DNA of 64,000 nt from Streptomyces luteolifulvus (GCF_008806595.1 NZ_VZRB01000033.1:22657-86656), one strand, 5' to 3'. Positions 44,168 to 53,950 are shown, counted from the first letter of the stretch. The notes: a model not told the origin generated them from the sequence alone. Translations and numbers: made by a program.

Positions 44168-45040
44168 ATGACTGGTGCGGACGGACGTCGGCCGATCGTG
44201 GTGGGCGTCGACCCGGATCCTTCGAGGCGGCTGGCGCTGGGCTGGGGCGCCGATGAGGCGGATCGGCGTGGCGTGCCGCTGCGGCTTGTCCACGCCCAGG
44301 GCCTCCCGACCGGCGGGTACCGGTCGGGAGAGGTGCGGCCGTCGTGGGAGGAGTGGAACGAGTCGCTGCACGGAGGTGGTGGTCAGGTACTCAAAGAGGC
44401 GGTGGCCTTCGTCGAGTCCCGGCGGCCGACACTGGAGGTGTCGACGCTCCTGGCGGAAGGAGAGCCGGCGTGGGTTCTGCGCGAAGAGGCACGGGGCGCT
44501 GCGCTGGTCGTGGTGGGCACCCGGCACCTGAGGAAGGGGCGCGAACTGTTCACCTCCGCCTCCGTGGCACTGCCGCTCACCGCCCACGCTCCCTGCCCGG
44601 TGGCGGTCGTACCGGAAGCGGAGCATGCCACTCAGCAGCCGGCGTATCTCGTGGTCGGTGTCGACGGCAGTCCGCGCTCGGCCGCAGCCGTGGACTTCGC
44701 ATTCGAGGAGGCGGCCCTGCGCGGAGCGCTTCTGCGGGCAGTGTACGTGTGGCATCCGCCGCGCCTCGGCCTGCTGGACGAGGACGCTGAAGTGCAGGAG
44801 TGCCGCCGTGTGCTGTCCGAGACGGTCGCGGGCCGTATCGCGATGCATCCGGGCGTGGAACTGCGCCACGAGGTCGTCCGCGGCCATCCGGTGCAAGTTC
44901 TGACGGAAGCATCGGAACACGCCTTGGGCCTGGTCGTGGGAACCCGGGGGCATGGAGGATTCACGGGCATGCTGCTGGGCTCGGTGAGTCAGGGAGTGCT
45001 CCACCATGCCCGCTGCCCCGTCATCACAGTCCCCGCGTGA
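44168..45040 (+). CDS. Tandem-domain universal stress protein
   Basis: The 290-residue protein consists of two Usp domains (about 1-145 and 150-290). The second carries the full ATP-binding motif GTRGHGGFTGMLLGSVSQGV; the first has a variant, GTRHLRKGRELFTSASVALP. GGAGG at 44158-44162 precedes ATG 44168. Two-domain Usp proteins are typical of actinobacterial dormancy and hypoxia regions. The following P-type ATPase and RCK genes are on the same strand but 214 nt away. Confidence 0.94.
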   Translation: MTGADGRRPIVVGVDPDPSRRLALGWGADEADRRGVPLRLVHAQGLPTGGYRSGEVRPSWEEWNESLHGGGGQVLKEAVAFVESRRPTLEVSTLLAEGEPAWVLREEARGAALVVVGTRHLRKGRELFTSASVALPLTAHAPCPVAVVPEAEHATQQPAYLVVGVDGSPRSAAAVDFAFEEAALRGALLRAVYVWHPPRLGLLDEDAEVQECRRVLSETVAGRIAMHPGVELRHEVVRGHPVQVLTEASEHALGLVVGTRGHGGFTGMLLGSVSQGVLHHARCPVITVPA

Positions 45041-45254
45041 GCAGACGAACGGCCCCGGCCCCTGCCCCGAACGGCCCTGGTGGTGTCGGCGGGCGCGTCA
45101 CACGATGAAAGAGCGTCGCTGGTCATGAGCGGCGAACCGGCGAGAACCTGCCGAGTTCCCTGGAGCCCGTAATGGCAGCCTCACGCAAGGTCTTCCGCCC
45201 CACCCCGTCGATTCCACCGGCGACTAACACCCCTTCACCCTGCGGTAAGTCCTG

Positions 45255-48071
45255 ATGCGCACCGGTATGGACCCGCTGCTGCCGGGCCGAGCGAAGGCCC
45301 AGGCTGGCGCCCCGTCCGGTTCCAGCCCGCGTCCCCCGGTACGGGATCTCGCCGCCGATGAGGTCTTCGGCGCGCTGGACACGGCACGTCGCGGTCTGTC
45401 GGCCGCGCAGGCACGGACCAGGCTGGAGCAGTACGGGGCGAACGAACTGCCCCGCGCGGGGCGCCGCGCCCCGTGGCGGCAGTTGGGGGCGCAGTTCACG
45501 GACCTCTTTGCGGTGGTGCTGATCATTGCGTCGGGGATCACCTTCCTGGCGTACGGTCTGGAGGAGCCGCGTGACGTGGGCACGTTGCAACTGGCGGTGG
45601 CGATCCTGGGGGTCGTGGTGCTGAACGCCGCCATCGGCTTCGCGCAGGAATACTCGGCCGAGCGGACGGCTCAGGCGCTGGAGGCGATGGTGCCCCACAC
45701 CTGCCGGGTGCTGCGCGGCGGCGAACGGCTGGAGGTGCCCGCTCGGGATCTGGTGCCGGGCGACATGATGGTGCTGGAGGCCGGGGATGCGGTGTCGGCG
45801 GACTGCCGGGTGGTCGAGGCGCACGAGCTGGCGGTGAACAACGCGCCGTTGACAGGGGAGAGCAACGCCGTGGGCCGCACCGCCGACCCGGTGGCGGCCG
45901 GGCCGCCGCTGGAGGCCCGCAACTGCGTGTTCATGGGGACTGACGTTGTCGCGGGCTCCGGGCGGGCCGTGGTCTTCGCCACCGGCACGGGGACGGAGTT
46001 CGGACGGATCTACCGGCTGGCAGCGGCTGCCCCCCGGCAGAAGACCCCCCTGCAGCTCCAGGTGGCCTCCATGGCCAGGCGTGTGGCGGGGGCTGCCCTG
46101 GCGATCGGCGCCCTGGTGTTCGCCGTGCGACTGCCCACCGGGGAGTCCGTGGTGAGCCTGTTCGTCTTCGCTCTCGGCGTGATGGTGGCTCTGGTGCCGG
46201 AAGGGCTGCCCGCCACCCTCTCGGTGTCGCTGGCGATCGGCGTACGACGGATGGCGCGCCGCCATGCCCTGATCAAACAGCTGCTGGCGGTGGAGGCACT
46301 CGGGTCGACCACGGTCGTCTGCACCGACAAGACCGGGACGCTCACCCAGGCGGAGATGACCGTCACCCAGATCTGGGCGGGGCATGCGCCGCATCCCGTG
46401 ACCGGTGTGGGATACGCACCAAGCGGCGAGGTCGCCGACACGGCGTCGGTGCGTGAGCTGTTGCGGGTGGCCGTCCTGTGCTGCAACGCCCGGCTGGTGC
46501 CGCCCGCCGGGCGGGAGCACTGGCGGATACTCGGCGACACCACCGAAGGGGCGCTGCTCGTCGTCGCGGCCAAGGCCGGGCTCGACCGGGGCGTGGAGGA
46601 GGCGGCGGCTCCGCGGGTGACGGAGTTCCCCTTCGACTCAACGCGCAAGTTGATGACCACGGTGCACAAGAGTGGCGGTGGTTATCAGGTGTGTGCCAAG
46701 GGAGCGCCCGTGGAGCTGCTGGCGCGGTGCACCGAGGTGGCGTGGGAGGGGCGGCGCGGGCCGCTGACCGACCAGGACCGGACGGCGGTCGTCGCGGCGA
46801 GTGACGCGCTGGCGTCGCAGGGGCTGCGGGTGCTGGCCGTCGCGCAACGGGAGCTGGACGGGCCACCCCCTGCGCAGGAGGCGGCCGAGTCCGGGCTGAC
46901 GCTGCTGGGACTGGTCGGCATGCTGGATCCGCCGCGCCCGGAGGTCACGGACGCGGTCGCCGCCTGCCGCCGGGCCGGCATCCGGATCGTCATGGTCACC
47001 GGTGACCATCCGCTGACCGGGGAGGCCGTGGCCCGCCGGGTCGGGATCGTACGGCGACCCGATCCGGTCGTGGTGACGGGCGCGAGGCTGGACTCGATGG
47101 ACGACGAGGCACTGGACGCACTGATCGCCGAGCCGTCCGAGCTGCTGCTGTGCCGGGTCAGCCCGGAGCACAAGATGCGTGTTGTCACCGCCTTCCAGCG
47201 GCAGGGAGAGGTGGTGGCCGTCACGGGTGACGGCGCGAACGACGCGCCGGCGCTCAAGCACGCGGACATCGGCGTGGCGATGGGGGCCTCCGGCACCGAC
47301 GTGGCCCGGGAGGCGGCCTCGATGGTACTGCTGGACGACTCGTTCGCCTCCATCGCGGCGGCGGTGCGGCTCGGCCGGGCGGTCTACCAGAACATCCGTA
47401 AGTTCCTGGTCTACGTGTTCAGCAGCAATATCGGCGAGCTCGGCCCGATCCTGGTGGCGACGTTCGCCGGGTTCCCGCTGGTGCCGATCAGCGCGGTGCA
47501 GATCCTGGCGATCGATCTGGGATCCGATGTACTGCCCGCACTCGCCCTGGGGGCGGAACCCCCGGAGCCCGACGTGATGGACCGCCCGCCGCGCTCCCGC
47601 CGGGAACGGTTGTTCTCGGCCGCCGTGGTGGGACGGATCCTGTTTCTGGGCGGCATCCAGGCGGTCTGCGTGACCGGCGTGTTCTTCTGGCACGTCGTCT
47701 CCTCGGGCATTCCGTTCGACGACTTCACCGAGGACACCCTCGTCTACCAGGAGGCGATCACCATGGTCCAGGCCGGGATCGTGTTCAGCCAGTTCTTCAT
47801 CTCGCTCGCCATGCGTACCGACCGGCAGAGCATTCTGAAGGTCGGGCTGCTGTCCAATCCGGCGCTGCTGGCGGCGGGCGGATTCGGTGTCGCCCTCATG
47901 GCCGCGATCAGCTATCTGCCGCCGCTGCAGGCCGTCTTCAATACCGCGCCCCTCGACGCCGCCGACTGGGTGGTCCTGGCCGGGCTCGGCACCCTGCCCC
48001 TGCTCGCGGACGAGGCCCGCAAGGCGTGGCTGCGCCGCCGCGCCGACCGCCGGAAGGGAGGCCCACGGTGA
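45255..48071 (+). CDS. P-type cation-transporting ATPase (P2-type, Ca2+/monovalent-like)
   Basis: The 938-residue protein has the P-type core: TGES-like LTGESNAVGR, PEGLPATLSVSLAIGVRRMA in helix M4, phosphorylation motif CTDKTGTLTQ (Asp358), TGDHPLTG and TGDGANDAPALKHADIGVAM. An N-terminal cation-ATPase domain (about 20-85) and about ten helices follow the P2 pattern (SERCA/Na,K-type/CtpF-like). The ion cannot be fixed from sequence; Ca2+, Na+ or K+ are all possible. It shares a GTGA overlap with a following TrkA/RCK gene, so ATPase and RCK proteins are coupled. Confidence 0.93.
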   Translation: MRTGMDPLLPGRAKAQAGAPSGSSPRPPVRDLAADEVFGALDTARRGLSAAQARTRLEQYGANELPRAGRRAPWRQLGAQFTDLFAVVLIIASGITFLAYGLEEPRDVGTLQLAVAILGVVVLNAAIGFAQEYSAERTAQALEAMVPHTCRVLRGGERLEVPARDLVPGDMMVLEAGDAVSADCRVVEAHELAVNNAPLTGESNAVGRTADPVAAGPPLEARNCVFMGTDVVAGSGRAVVFATGTGTEFGRIYRLAAAAPRQKTPLQLQVASMARRVAGAALAIGALVFAVRLPTGESVVSLFVFALGVMVALVPEGLPATLSVSLAIGVRRMARRHALIKQLLAVEALGSTTVVCTDKTGTLTQAEMTVTQIWAGHAPHPVTGVGYAPSGEVADTASVRELLRVAVLCCNARLVPPAGREHWRILGDTTEGALLVVAAKAGLDRGVEEAAAPRVTEFPFDSTRKLMTTVHKSGGGYQVCAKGAPVELLARCTEVAWEGRRGPLTDQDRTAVVAASDALASQGLRVLAVAQRELDGPPPAQEAAESGLTLLGLVGMLDPPRPEVTDAVAACRRAGIRIVMVTGDHPLTGEAVARRVGIVRRPDPVVVTGARLDSMDDEALDALIAEPSELLLCRVSPEHKMRVVTAFQRQGEVVAVTGDGANDAPALKHADIGVAMGASGTDVAREAASMVLLDDSFASIAAAVRLGRAVYQNIRKFLVYVFSSNIGELGPILVATFAGFPLVPISAVQILAIDLGSDVLPALALGAEPPEPDVMDRPPRSRRERLFSAAVVGRILFLGGIQAVCVTGVFFWHVVSSGIPFDDFTEDTLVYQEAITMVQAGIVFSQFFISLAMRTDRQSILKVGLLSNPALLAAGGFGVALMAAISYLPPLQAVFNTAPLDAADWVVLAGLGTLPLLADEARKAWLRRRADRRKGGPR

Positions 48072-48727
48072 AGGTGATCGTCGTCGGCTGCGGACGGGTG
48101 GGCGTCACGCTCGCCGGTCTGCTCGCCTCGGAAGGGCACGACGTGGCCGTCGTCGACCGGCGTCCCAAGGCGGCCCAGCGGCTGCCCGGCAGTCCCCGCA
48201 TCCGCTTCCACGAGGGCAACGGCTACAGCCGCGCCGTGCTCAGAGCCGCCGGCGTCGAGCACGCGGACGCCTTCGTCGCCGTCACCTCCGGGGACAACAG
48301 CAACATCGTCAGCGCGCGCACGGCGAAAGAGACCTATCGGGTGCCGATCGTTCTCGCCCGTATCTACGATCCACGGCGCGCCGACATCTACCGCGAGTTG
48401 GGCATCCCCACCATCGCCAGCGTCCGCTGGACCGTGCACCAGATCCACCAGATGCTGTTGCACCGCCACTTGAGTCCCGAACTCAGCTTCGGCAACGGAG
48501 AGACCCTGCTCATCCGCTCCGAGGTGCCGGACTACCTGCTCGGGCGGCGACTGAACGAGTTCGAGGTGGACGGTGAGATCCGTGTCGTCGAGGTGACCCG
48601 CGGGGGCCGCTCCCTGATCCCCGCGCACGGTACCCCCGCACAGGCGGGCGACCTGGTCACCTTCGCCGTCGCCGCCACCGCGCTGGGCAGACTGCGCGGC
48701 TTTCTCGACAAGGAGTTGGGGACGTGA
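48068..48727 (+). CDS. TrkA/RCK protein 1 (NAD-binding ion-transport regulator)
   Basis: The 219-residue protein starts GTG with KVIVVGCGRVGVTLAGLLAS, an RCK-N Rossmann fold with the acidic strand end VVDRRPKAA. A TrkA-C domain follows (YLLGRRLNEFEVDGEIRVVE to GDLVTFAVAA). Such proteins normally gate Trk/Ktr potassium transporters. Here the gene is coupled to a P-type ATPase and a second RCK, without a TrkH/KtrB membrane subunit in view. Confidence 0.92.
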   Translation: MKVIVVGCGRVGVTLAGLLASEGHDVAVVDRRPKAAQRLPGSPRIRFHEGNGYSRAVLRAAGVEHADAFVAVTSGDNSNIVSARTAKETYRVPIVLARIYDPRRADIYRELGIPTIASVRWTVHQIHQMLLHRHLSPELSFGNGETLLIRSEVPDYLLGRRLNEFEVDGEIRVVEVTRGGRSLIPAHGTPAQAGDLVTFAVAATALGRLRGFLDKELGT

Positions 48728-49380
48728 ACGTGCTCATCGCCGGCGCGGGGAGGCTCGGCACCCAGATCGCCCAGGTGCTCTCCGCGGCCCGCAACGAAGT
48801 CACCTTGATCGACATCGACGACGACCGCGTGGCCGAACTTCAGAGCCGTGTCCCGGTGCGCCTGGTCGCCGGGGACGCCTGCGAACCCGCCCTCCTGGAA
48901 CACGCCGGTGCCCTGACCGCCGACCTGGTCATCGCCACCACCGGGGAGGACGAGGACAATCTCGTGATCAGCCTGCTCGCCAAGCGCCAGTTCTCCGTAC
49001 CCCGCGTGGCCGCCCGGATCAACGATGCAGACAACGCGTGGCTGTTCGACGGGCGTTGGGGCGTCGACGTCGCCGTCCCCGGTACCACCCCCCTGATCTC
49101 GCTCATCGAGGAGGCCACCGGGGCCACCGACACGGTCGCCCTGCTGCGGCTCAGCAAGGCCGGCGTCGACGTCATCGAAACGGCCATCACGCCGCAGTCC
49201 AAGGCGGTGGGGCGCCCCTTGGGTGACGTCCGCCTGCCCGAAGGGACGGTTGTCGCCACGATCGTCCGTGACGGCCGGCCCACCGTTCCGGATCCGGCGA
49301 TCCAGCTCCGGGCCGGCGACGAACTCCTCCTCGTCTCGCACTCGGCAACCGAACAGGAGATCCACTCAGCGTTCCAGTGA
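48724..49380 (+). CDS. TrkA/RCK protein 2
   Basis: The 218-residue protein starts GTG with NVLIAGAGRLGTQIAQVLSA and has the acidic end LIDIDDDRVAEL, a typical NAD/adenine-nucleotide pocket. A TrkA-C domain follows (VGRPLGDVRLPEGTVVATIV, LRAGDELLLVSHSA). The GTGA overlap couples it to RCK 1. The two differ enough to be distinct subunits, perhaps forming a hetero-oligomer as in Trk systems with paired RCK domains. Confidence 0.92.
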   Translation: MNVLIAGAGRLGTQIAQVLSAARNEVTLIDIDDDRVAELQSRVPVRLVAGDACEPALLEHAGALTADLVIATTGEDEDNLVISLLAKRQFSVPRVAARINDADNAWLFDGRWGVDVAVPGTTPLISLIEEATGATDTVALLRLSKAGVDVIETAITPQSKAVGRPLGDVRLPEGTVVATIVRDGRPTVPDPAIQLRAGDELLLVSHSATEQEIHSAFQ

Positions 49381-49406
49381 CCGCCCCCGGATGCGGAGCA
49401 GACCGG

Positions 49407-50030
49407 TCACCGCTCGGTCGTCCCGGCTGCCCAGCGCCGTCGGACGCTGTCCTCGTGCTCGGCCTGCTCCAGGGCCAGGTCGGCCTGGTCGAGTGTCTCC
49501 CGCAGTCGTGGGATCCAGTGGCGCCGCAGGGCTCGGACCCGGTGCCGGGTGCTGAGGACCTCTGCGCCCACCAGTTCAGCGGCGGCGTGGGCGGCCGCGT
49601 ACTCGGCGGCGGCGCGCACCGCACGGGCGTAGACCGCCTCGGCGTGCACCAGGGCCGTGTTGGAAGGAGCGGCGGCGGTGGGCGGACGGGCGGGTACAGA
49701 TGTGGCGACCGATGCCGGATGACGTACGCCCATGGAGACGGTCCAGTGAATGGTGACCTCGGCGTGGCCGAGGCCCGCGGCGGCCGAGCCGAGGGCCCGT
49801 TCCCCGCCCAGGAGCAGGCCCCGCAGCAGCCACACCTCGGCTTCGGCCAGCAGCTCCCGCCAGGCGCGGGCGGCTGCCTCCTCCGCGTGCAGCAGCCGCT
49901 GGTGCCGGGAGCGGAGGATGCGGAGTTTCTGCTCCAGGAGGTCGGCTCCGCGCACGGCGACGTCGAGGCTGTGCCGCAGCCGCAGCCGTCCGGCACGACC
50001 GGGTGGCGTGCGGCGGCGGGCGCCGGTCAT
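49407..50030 (-). CDS. V/A-type ATPase subunit D (central stalk)
   Basis: The 207-residue protein is helical and starts with PPGRAGRLRLRHSLDVAVRG followed by ADLLEQKLRILRSRHQRLLH, the N-terminal coiled strand of subunit D; its C-terminal helix RHRVRALRRHWIPRLRETLD matches the same family. It is last in a nine-gene operon, with an ATGA overlap to subunit B. In the rotor it links the catalytic head to the c-ring. Confidence 0.88.
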   Translation of the reverse strand: MTGARRRTPPGRAGRLRLRHSLDVAVRGADLLEQKLRILRSRHQRLLHAEEAAARAWRELLAEAEVWLLRGLLLGGERALGSAAAGLGHAEVTIHWTVSMGVRHPASVATSVPARPPTAAAPSNTALVHAEAVYARAVRAAAEYAAAHAAAELVGAEVLSTRHRVRALRRHWIPRLRETLDQADLALEQAEHEDSVRRRWAAGTTER

Positions 50031-51436
50031 CGGGGCGTACCTTCGCCGAGATCGTCGAGGTCCTGCGCCCCGTGGGCGTCGAGGAGCCGGGCGGGGAGCA
50101 TGGAGAGCTGGCTGCGGGGCAGGGTCAGCAGGGCCCGCCAGCCGCGTTCCAGCGAGGTGTCGAGGTCGCGTGGTTCGTCGCTGCGCTGGTGGGCGAAGTC
50201 CCGCAGAAATGCCTCCTCGTAGTCCAGGTAGCGGCGGTCGGTGGGGCTCAGCGCCGCCTGCCCGACCAGGTCCGCGAGGTCGCGGACCTGCCGCGCGCGG
50301 GCCAGGGCGGCCAGGAGCTGGGCCGCGACGTCCAGGTGGTCGTCACGGGTGCGACCTGGTCCTGCTCCCTTGCGCATCAGCCGGGAGAGGGAGGAGAGGG
50401 CGTCCACCGGCGGATAGACGCCCCGTGCGTGCGTCTCGGGCGAGAGCACGATCTGGCCCTCGGTGATGTAGCCGGTCAGGTCCGGCACGGGGTGGGTGAT
50501 GTCGCCCGCGGGCATGGTGAGCACCGGCAGCACGGTGACGGAGCCGGGCCTGCCCCGGATGCGTCCGCAGCGCTCGTACAGCGAGGCCAGGTCGCTGTAG
50601 AGATAGCCGGGGTAGGCCCGGCGCGCGGGGATCTCCCCGCGGGCGGCGGAGACCTCCCGCAGGGCCTCGGCGTACGTCGTCATGTCGGTCATCACCACGA
50701 GGACGTGCCGTCCCTCGGTGAAGGCGAGGTGCTCGGCGACGGTGAGCGCGATCCGCGGGGTGAGGATCCGTTCGATCACCGGGTCGTCGGCGGTGTTCAG
50801 CAGCAGGACCAGTTCTCCGGCCGCGGACCGTTCCTCCAGGGCGTCGCGTACGAAGGAGGCGTCGGCGTGGGTCAGTCCCATGCCCGCGAAGACGACACTG
50901 AACGCCTCACCGGCGGCGGTGGCCTGGGCGGCGATCTGGGCGGCCAGTTCCAGATGCGGCAGCCCGGCCACGGAGAACACCGGCAGCTTCTGCCCCCGTA
51001 CCAGCGTGGTGAGGGCGTCGACGGCCCCTACACCGGTGAGCACCGGCTCGGACGGCGGCTCGCGCCGCACCGGGTTGATGGGGGCGCCGCCCACCTCGGC
51101 GTCATGGGCGCCGAAGACCGGCGGGCCGCCGTCGAGGGGCTCACCGCGGCCGTTGCAGACGCGGCCCAGCCAGTCCGTCCCGACCGGGACGCGCAGGGGG
51201 CTGCCCGAGAACGCCGCCCGGACGCCCGCCGGATCCATGCCCGCAGTGCCTTCCAGCACCTGTACGACCGCCAGGTCCCGGTCGGCGTCCAGGACCACGC
51301 CGTGGCGCCGTTCGCCCGAGGCGAGGGCGATGCGTACGTACTCGTCCCAGCCGATGCCCGAGACGCCCTCGACGATCGCGAGCGGCCCCCGCAGTTCACG
51401 AACCGCCGTGTACTCGATTCCGCCGGACACGCTCAT
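50027..51436 (-). CDS. V/A-type ATPase subunit B (regulatory nucleotide-binding subunit)
   Basis: The 469-residue protein has the B-subunit sequence VGRV-type opening, FSVAGLPHLELAAQIAAQAT where a P-loop stands in A subunits, HVLVVMTDMTTYAEALREVS, YPGYLYSDLASLYERCGRIR and LPVLTMPAGDITHPVPDLTG. The P-loop is degenerate, as expected for non-catalytic B. The ATG overlaps the end of subunit A (ATGA). Together with A it forms the hexameric head. Confidence 0.95.
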   Translation of the reverse strand: MSVSGGIEYTAVRELRGPLAIVEGVSGIGWDEYVRIALASGERRHGVVLDADRDLAVVQVLEGTAGMDPAGVRAAFSGSPLRVPVGTDWLGRVCNGRGEPLDGGPPVFGAHDAEVGGAPINPVRREPPSEPVLTGVGAVDALTTLVRGQKLPVFSVAGLPHLELAAQIAAQATAAGEAFSVVFAGMGLTHADASFVRDALEERSAAGELVLLLNTADDPVIERILTPRIALTVAEHLAFTEGRHVLVVMTDMTTYAEALREVSAARGEIPARRAYPGYLYSDLASLYERCGRIRGRPGSVTVLPVLTMPAGDITHPVPDLTGYITEGQIVLSPETHARGVYPPVDALSSLSRLMRKGAGPGRTRDDHLDVAAQLLAALARARQVRDLADLVGQAALSPTDRRYLDYEEAFLRDFAHQRSDEPRDLDTSLERGWRALLTLPRSQLSMLPARLLDAHGAQDLDDLGEGTPR

Positions 51437-53196
51437 GGCCGCAGTTCCCCCAGCCTGGTGAGCATGGCGTCCCGCAGTGCCGCCACCCCGGCGGCGTCGT
51501 GCGGGCCGGTGTCCTCGCGGGCCCGCAGCAGCGGGCCGAAGTCGGTCTCCTCGACCGAGGCCGCCGGGACGCCGGAGTCCACGAGCTCGCGGCAGCGGTC
51601 GGCGACCGCCAGGACGGCATCGGCCAGTGCGGCCGTCTTCTCCGGGCCGCAGTAGGCGTCCTGTTCCGACAACGCGCTCTGCTGCAGCACGCCCTCGCGG
51701 ACCAGTCTCCCCGCCAGCACGCTGATGCGCTCCCGCGCGGGCAGGGCGGCGATTCCGATCAGGTCCACGAGATCGGCCAGCCGGTCGGCCTCCGCCAGCA
51801 CCGCACCCACCCGGTCGCGGCGCCGGGTCCACGCCGGATCGTCGGCTGCCCGGTGTCCGGCGGCCAGCACCGGGACGTCCCGGGAGAAGGACCCGGCCCA
51901 GGAGACCGCCGGGTAGTGGCGGGCGTAGGCGAGGTCGCGGTCGAGGGTCCACAGGCAGCGGACGAAGCGTTCGGTGTGCGCGGTCACCGGTTCGGTCATG
52001 TCCCCGCCCGGCGGGGACACCGCGCCGATCACCGTCACCGAGCCCCGGTAACCGCCGAGCGTGGTCACGGCGGCGGCCCGCTCGTAGAAAGCCGCGATGG
52101 CCGAGGCCAGTCCGGCAGGGTAGCCCTCCTCGGCGGGCAGCGCGCCGGTGCGAGAGGCGAACTCCCGCAACGCCTCGGCCCACCGGGAGGTCGAGTCGGC
52201 GATGACGACCACGTCCAGGCCCATGTCCCGGAAGTACTCGGCGACCGTCATCCCCGTGTACACGCTCGCCTCACGGGCCATCATCGGCATGTTGGACGTG
52301 TTGGCGATGGTCACGGTGCGGTCGGCGAGGCGTCCGCCCGTACGCGGGTCCTGGAGTTCCGCCAGTTCGGTGATGACGTCGGCCATCTCGTTGCCGCGCT
52401 CCCCGCAGCCGACGTAGACGATGACGTCCGCGTCGCACCACTTGGCGATCTGCTGGAGCAACATCGTCTTGCCCGTGCCGAAGCCACCGGGTACCGCCAC
52501 CGTGCTTCCCCGGGCGACGGGGAAGAGCAGGTCGATCACCCGCTGGCCGGTGTTCAGGGACTCGTGGCTGTCGACGCGCTCGCGCACCGGGCGCGGCTGG
52601 CGCACCGGCCACAGGGCGCCGACCCTCACCTCGACACTCCCCACCACGGCCACCACCGCGTCGCTCGGGACGTCCCCGGCAGCGGCGATCTCCTCGACCG
52701 TGCCCCCGCAGCCGGGCGGCAGCAGCACCTTCACCCGCACCGGTCCCGCGTCCTGGATCTCCCCGAGCGCCTCCCCCTCGGCCACCTGTTCGCCCTGCGC
52801 CACCGAGGGGGAGAAGGACCGGACGCGCTCCTCGGCCGCGTGCCGCCCGGCGTCGGGCAGCAGCCAGTCGCCGGCACCGGACAGGGGGCGCAGCAGACCG
52901 TCGAAGATCCCGCCGAGCAGCTCAGGGCCCAGCCGCACCGACAGCGGACGGCCCTGCGGGAGCGCCGTCTGCCCCGGAGCCAGTCCGCCGGTGTACTCGT
53001 ACGCCTGGACGGTGACCACATCACCGTTGATCGCCACGACCTCGCCGGGCAGCCCGGCGGGGCCGATGGAGACCAGGTCGTACATCGCGGTGCCGCCCAC
53101 GTACTCCATCTCGACCAGCGGTCCGGTCACGCGCAGGATCCGGGACACCGGCTCCCGCGCAGTCGCCCGGCGAGGCGTCCCGGCGGCTTCCGTCAC
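51433..53196 (-). CDS. V/A-type ATPase subunit A (catalytic)
   Basis: The 587-residue protein has Walker A VPGGFGTGKTMLLQQIAKWC, the catalytic Glu region VGCGERGNEMADV, TIANTSNMPMMAREASVYTG, Walker B VVVIADSTSRWAEALREFAS and a long non-homologous insertion typical of A subunits (GQTALPQGRPL to VLLPPGCGGTVEEI region). GTG 53196 overlaps the E-subunit stop as GTGA; GTG 53205 is an alternative. It hydrolyses or makes ATP in the rotary complex. Confidence 0.95.
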   Translation of the reverse strand: MTEAAGTPRRATAREPVSRILRVTGPLVEMEYVGGTAMYDLVSIGPAGLPGEVVAINGDVVTVQAYEYTGGLAPGQTALPQGRPLSVRLGPELLGGIFDGLLRPLSGAGDWLLPDAGRHAAEERVRSFSPSVAQGEQVAEGEALGEIQDAGPVRVKVLLPPGCGGTVEEIAAAGDVPSDAVVAVVGSVEVRVGALWPVRQPRPVRERVDSHESLNTGQRVIDLLFPVARGSTVAVPGGFGTGKTMLLQQIAKWCDADVIVYVGCGERGNEMADVITELAELQDPRTGGRLADRTVTIANTSNMPMMAREASVYTGMTVAEYFRDMGLDVVVIADSTSRWAEALREFASRTGALPAEEGYPAGLASAIAAFYERAAAVTTLGGYRGSVTVIGAVSPPGGDMTEPVTAHTERFVRCLWTLDRDLAYARHYPAVSWAGSFSRDVPVLAAGHRAADDPAWTRRRDRVGAVLAEADRLADLVDLIGIAALPARERISVLAGRLVREGVLQQSALSEQDAYCGPEKTAALADAVLAVADRCRELVDSGVPAASVEETDFGPLLRAREDTGPHDAAGVAALRDAMLTRLGELRP

Positions 53197-53720
53197 GGCT
53201 CCCACAGGCTCCGCACCCCCCCTCCCATACGGTCCAGCGCGCCGTCGGCGAGTGCGGTCAGCGAGAGATCGACCCGCCTCCCCGGCGCCCGGGCCACGAC
53301 GCCCCCGTCGGCGTGCTCGGTCACCTCGGCATCGGGCCCCAGGAGAGCCCGGGCCCGATGTTCCAGCCGCTTCCGCAGGGAGGCGTAGCCATCGGTCCGG
53401 CGCAGGGCACGGACCCGTTCGGCCGCCTTTCGGCGCAGTTCCTCGTAAGACTCCCGGCGCGCGTCGAGCGTGCGGGACCTGGCTTCCCGACGGGCCCTGA
53501 CGAGGAGGTCACGGGCGGCGTCCGCGCCGTCGGCCTCGCCCTGGCGCCGGGCCTCGTCGAGGATCGCCCGGGCCTCGGCACGGGCCTGGTCGAGCAGTGC
53601 GGCGGCCTCCCGCTCGGTGCGGGCCCGGAGCGACTCCGCATCGGTGTGAGCGGCTCGCAGCAGCTCTGCCCGGACCGGCGAGAGGACGTCCGTGGTCTGT
53701 TCGGGGGCCGGGGTCGTCAT
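53193..53720 (-). CDS. V/A-type ATPase subunit E (peripheral stalk)
   Basis: The 175-residue protein is a long charged coiled coil (RTEREAAALLDQARAEARAI, LDEARRQGEADGADAARDLL, ESYEELRRKAAERVRALRRT) followed by a globular end with LLGPDAEVTEHADGGVVARA and VDLSLTALADGALDRM. This is the E-subunit pattern. ATG 53720 overlaps the F-subunit stop (ATGA). Confidence 0.88.
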   Translation of the reverse strand: MTTPAPEQTTDVLSPVRAELLRAAHTDAESLRARTEREAAALLDQARAEARAILDEARRQGEADGADAARDLLVRARREARSRTLDARRESYEELRRKAAERVRALRRTDGYASLRKRLEHRARALLGPDAEVTEHADGGVVARAPGRRVDLSLTALADGALDRMGGGVRSLWEP

Positions 53721-53950
53721 GGCGGCATCACGGCGGTCAGCGGGCTGCGGCCCCGGGGTGGCGCAGGCTCCGACTCCAGTGCCTCGGCTGCGGAAGGGGT
53801 GAGGATCACCAGGTCGACGCCGTCCGGCAGGCTCCGCCAGACCCGGCGTACGGCCTCGGGGCCGTCGGCGACGAGAACCACCGCTCCGGCCAGGGCCAGA
53901 CCGGCCACCCGCGCCCGTTCTCCGATGGCGGCGACGCGGCCCATCGTCAT
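53717..53950 (-). CDS. V/A-type ATPase subunit F (small rotor subunit), short
   Basis: Only 77 residues: MGRVAAIGERARVAGLALAG, AVVLVADGPEAVRRVWRSLP, DGVDLVILTPSAAEALE. The AAIGERxxVxGLxLAGA start is the F-subunit signature. It is shorter than the usual ~100 residues, missing part of the C-terminal helix. It overlaps subunit K (upstream) and E (downstream) by 4 nt. Confidence 0.8.
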   Translation of the reverse strand: MTMGRVAAIGERARVAGLALAGAVVLVADGPEAVRRVWRSLPDGVDLVILTPSAAEALESEPAPPRGRSPLTAVMPP

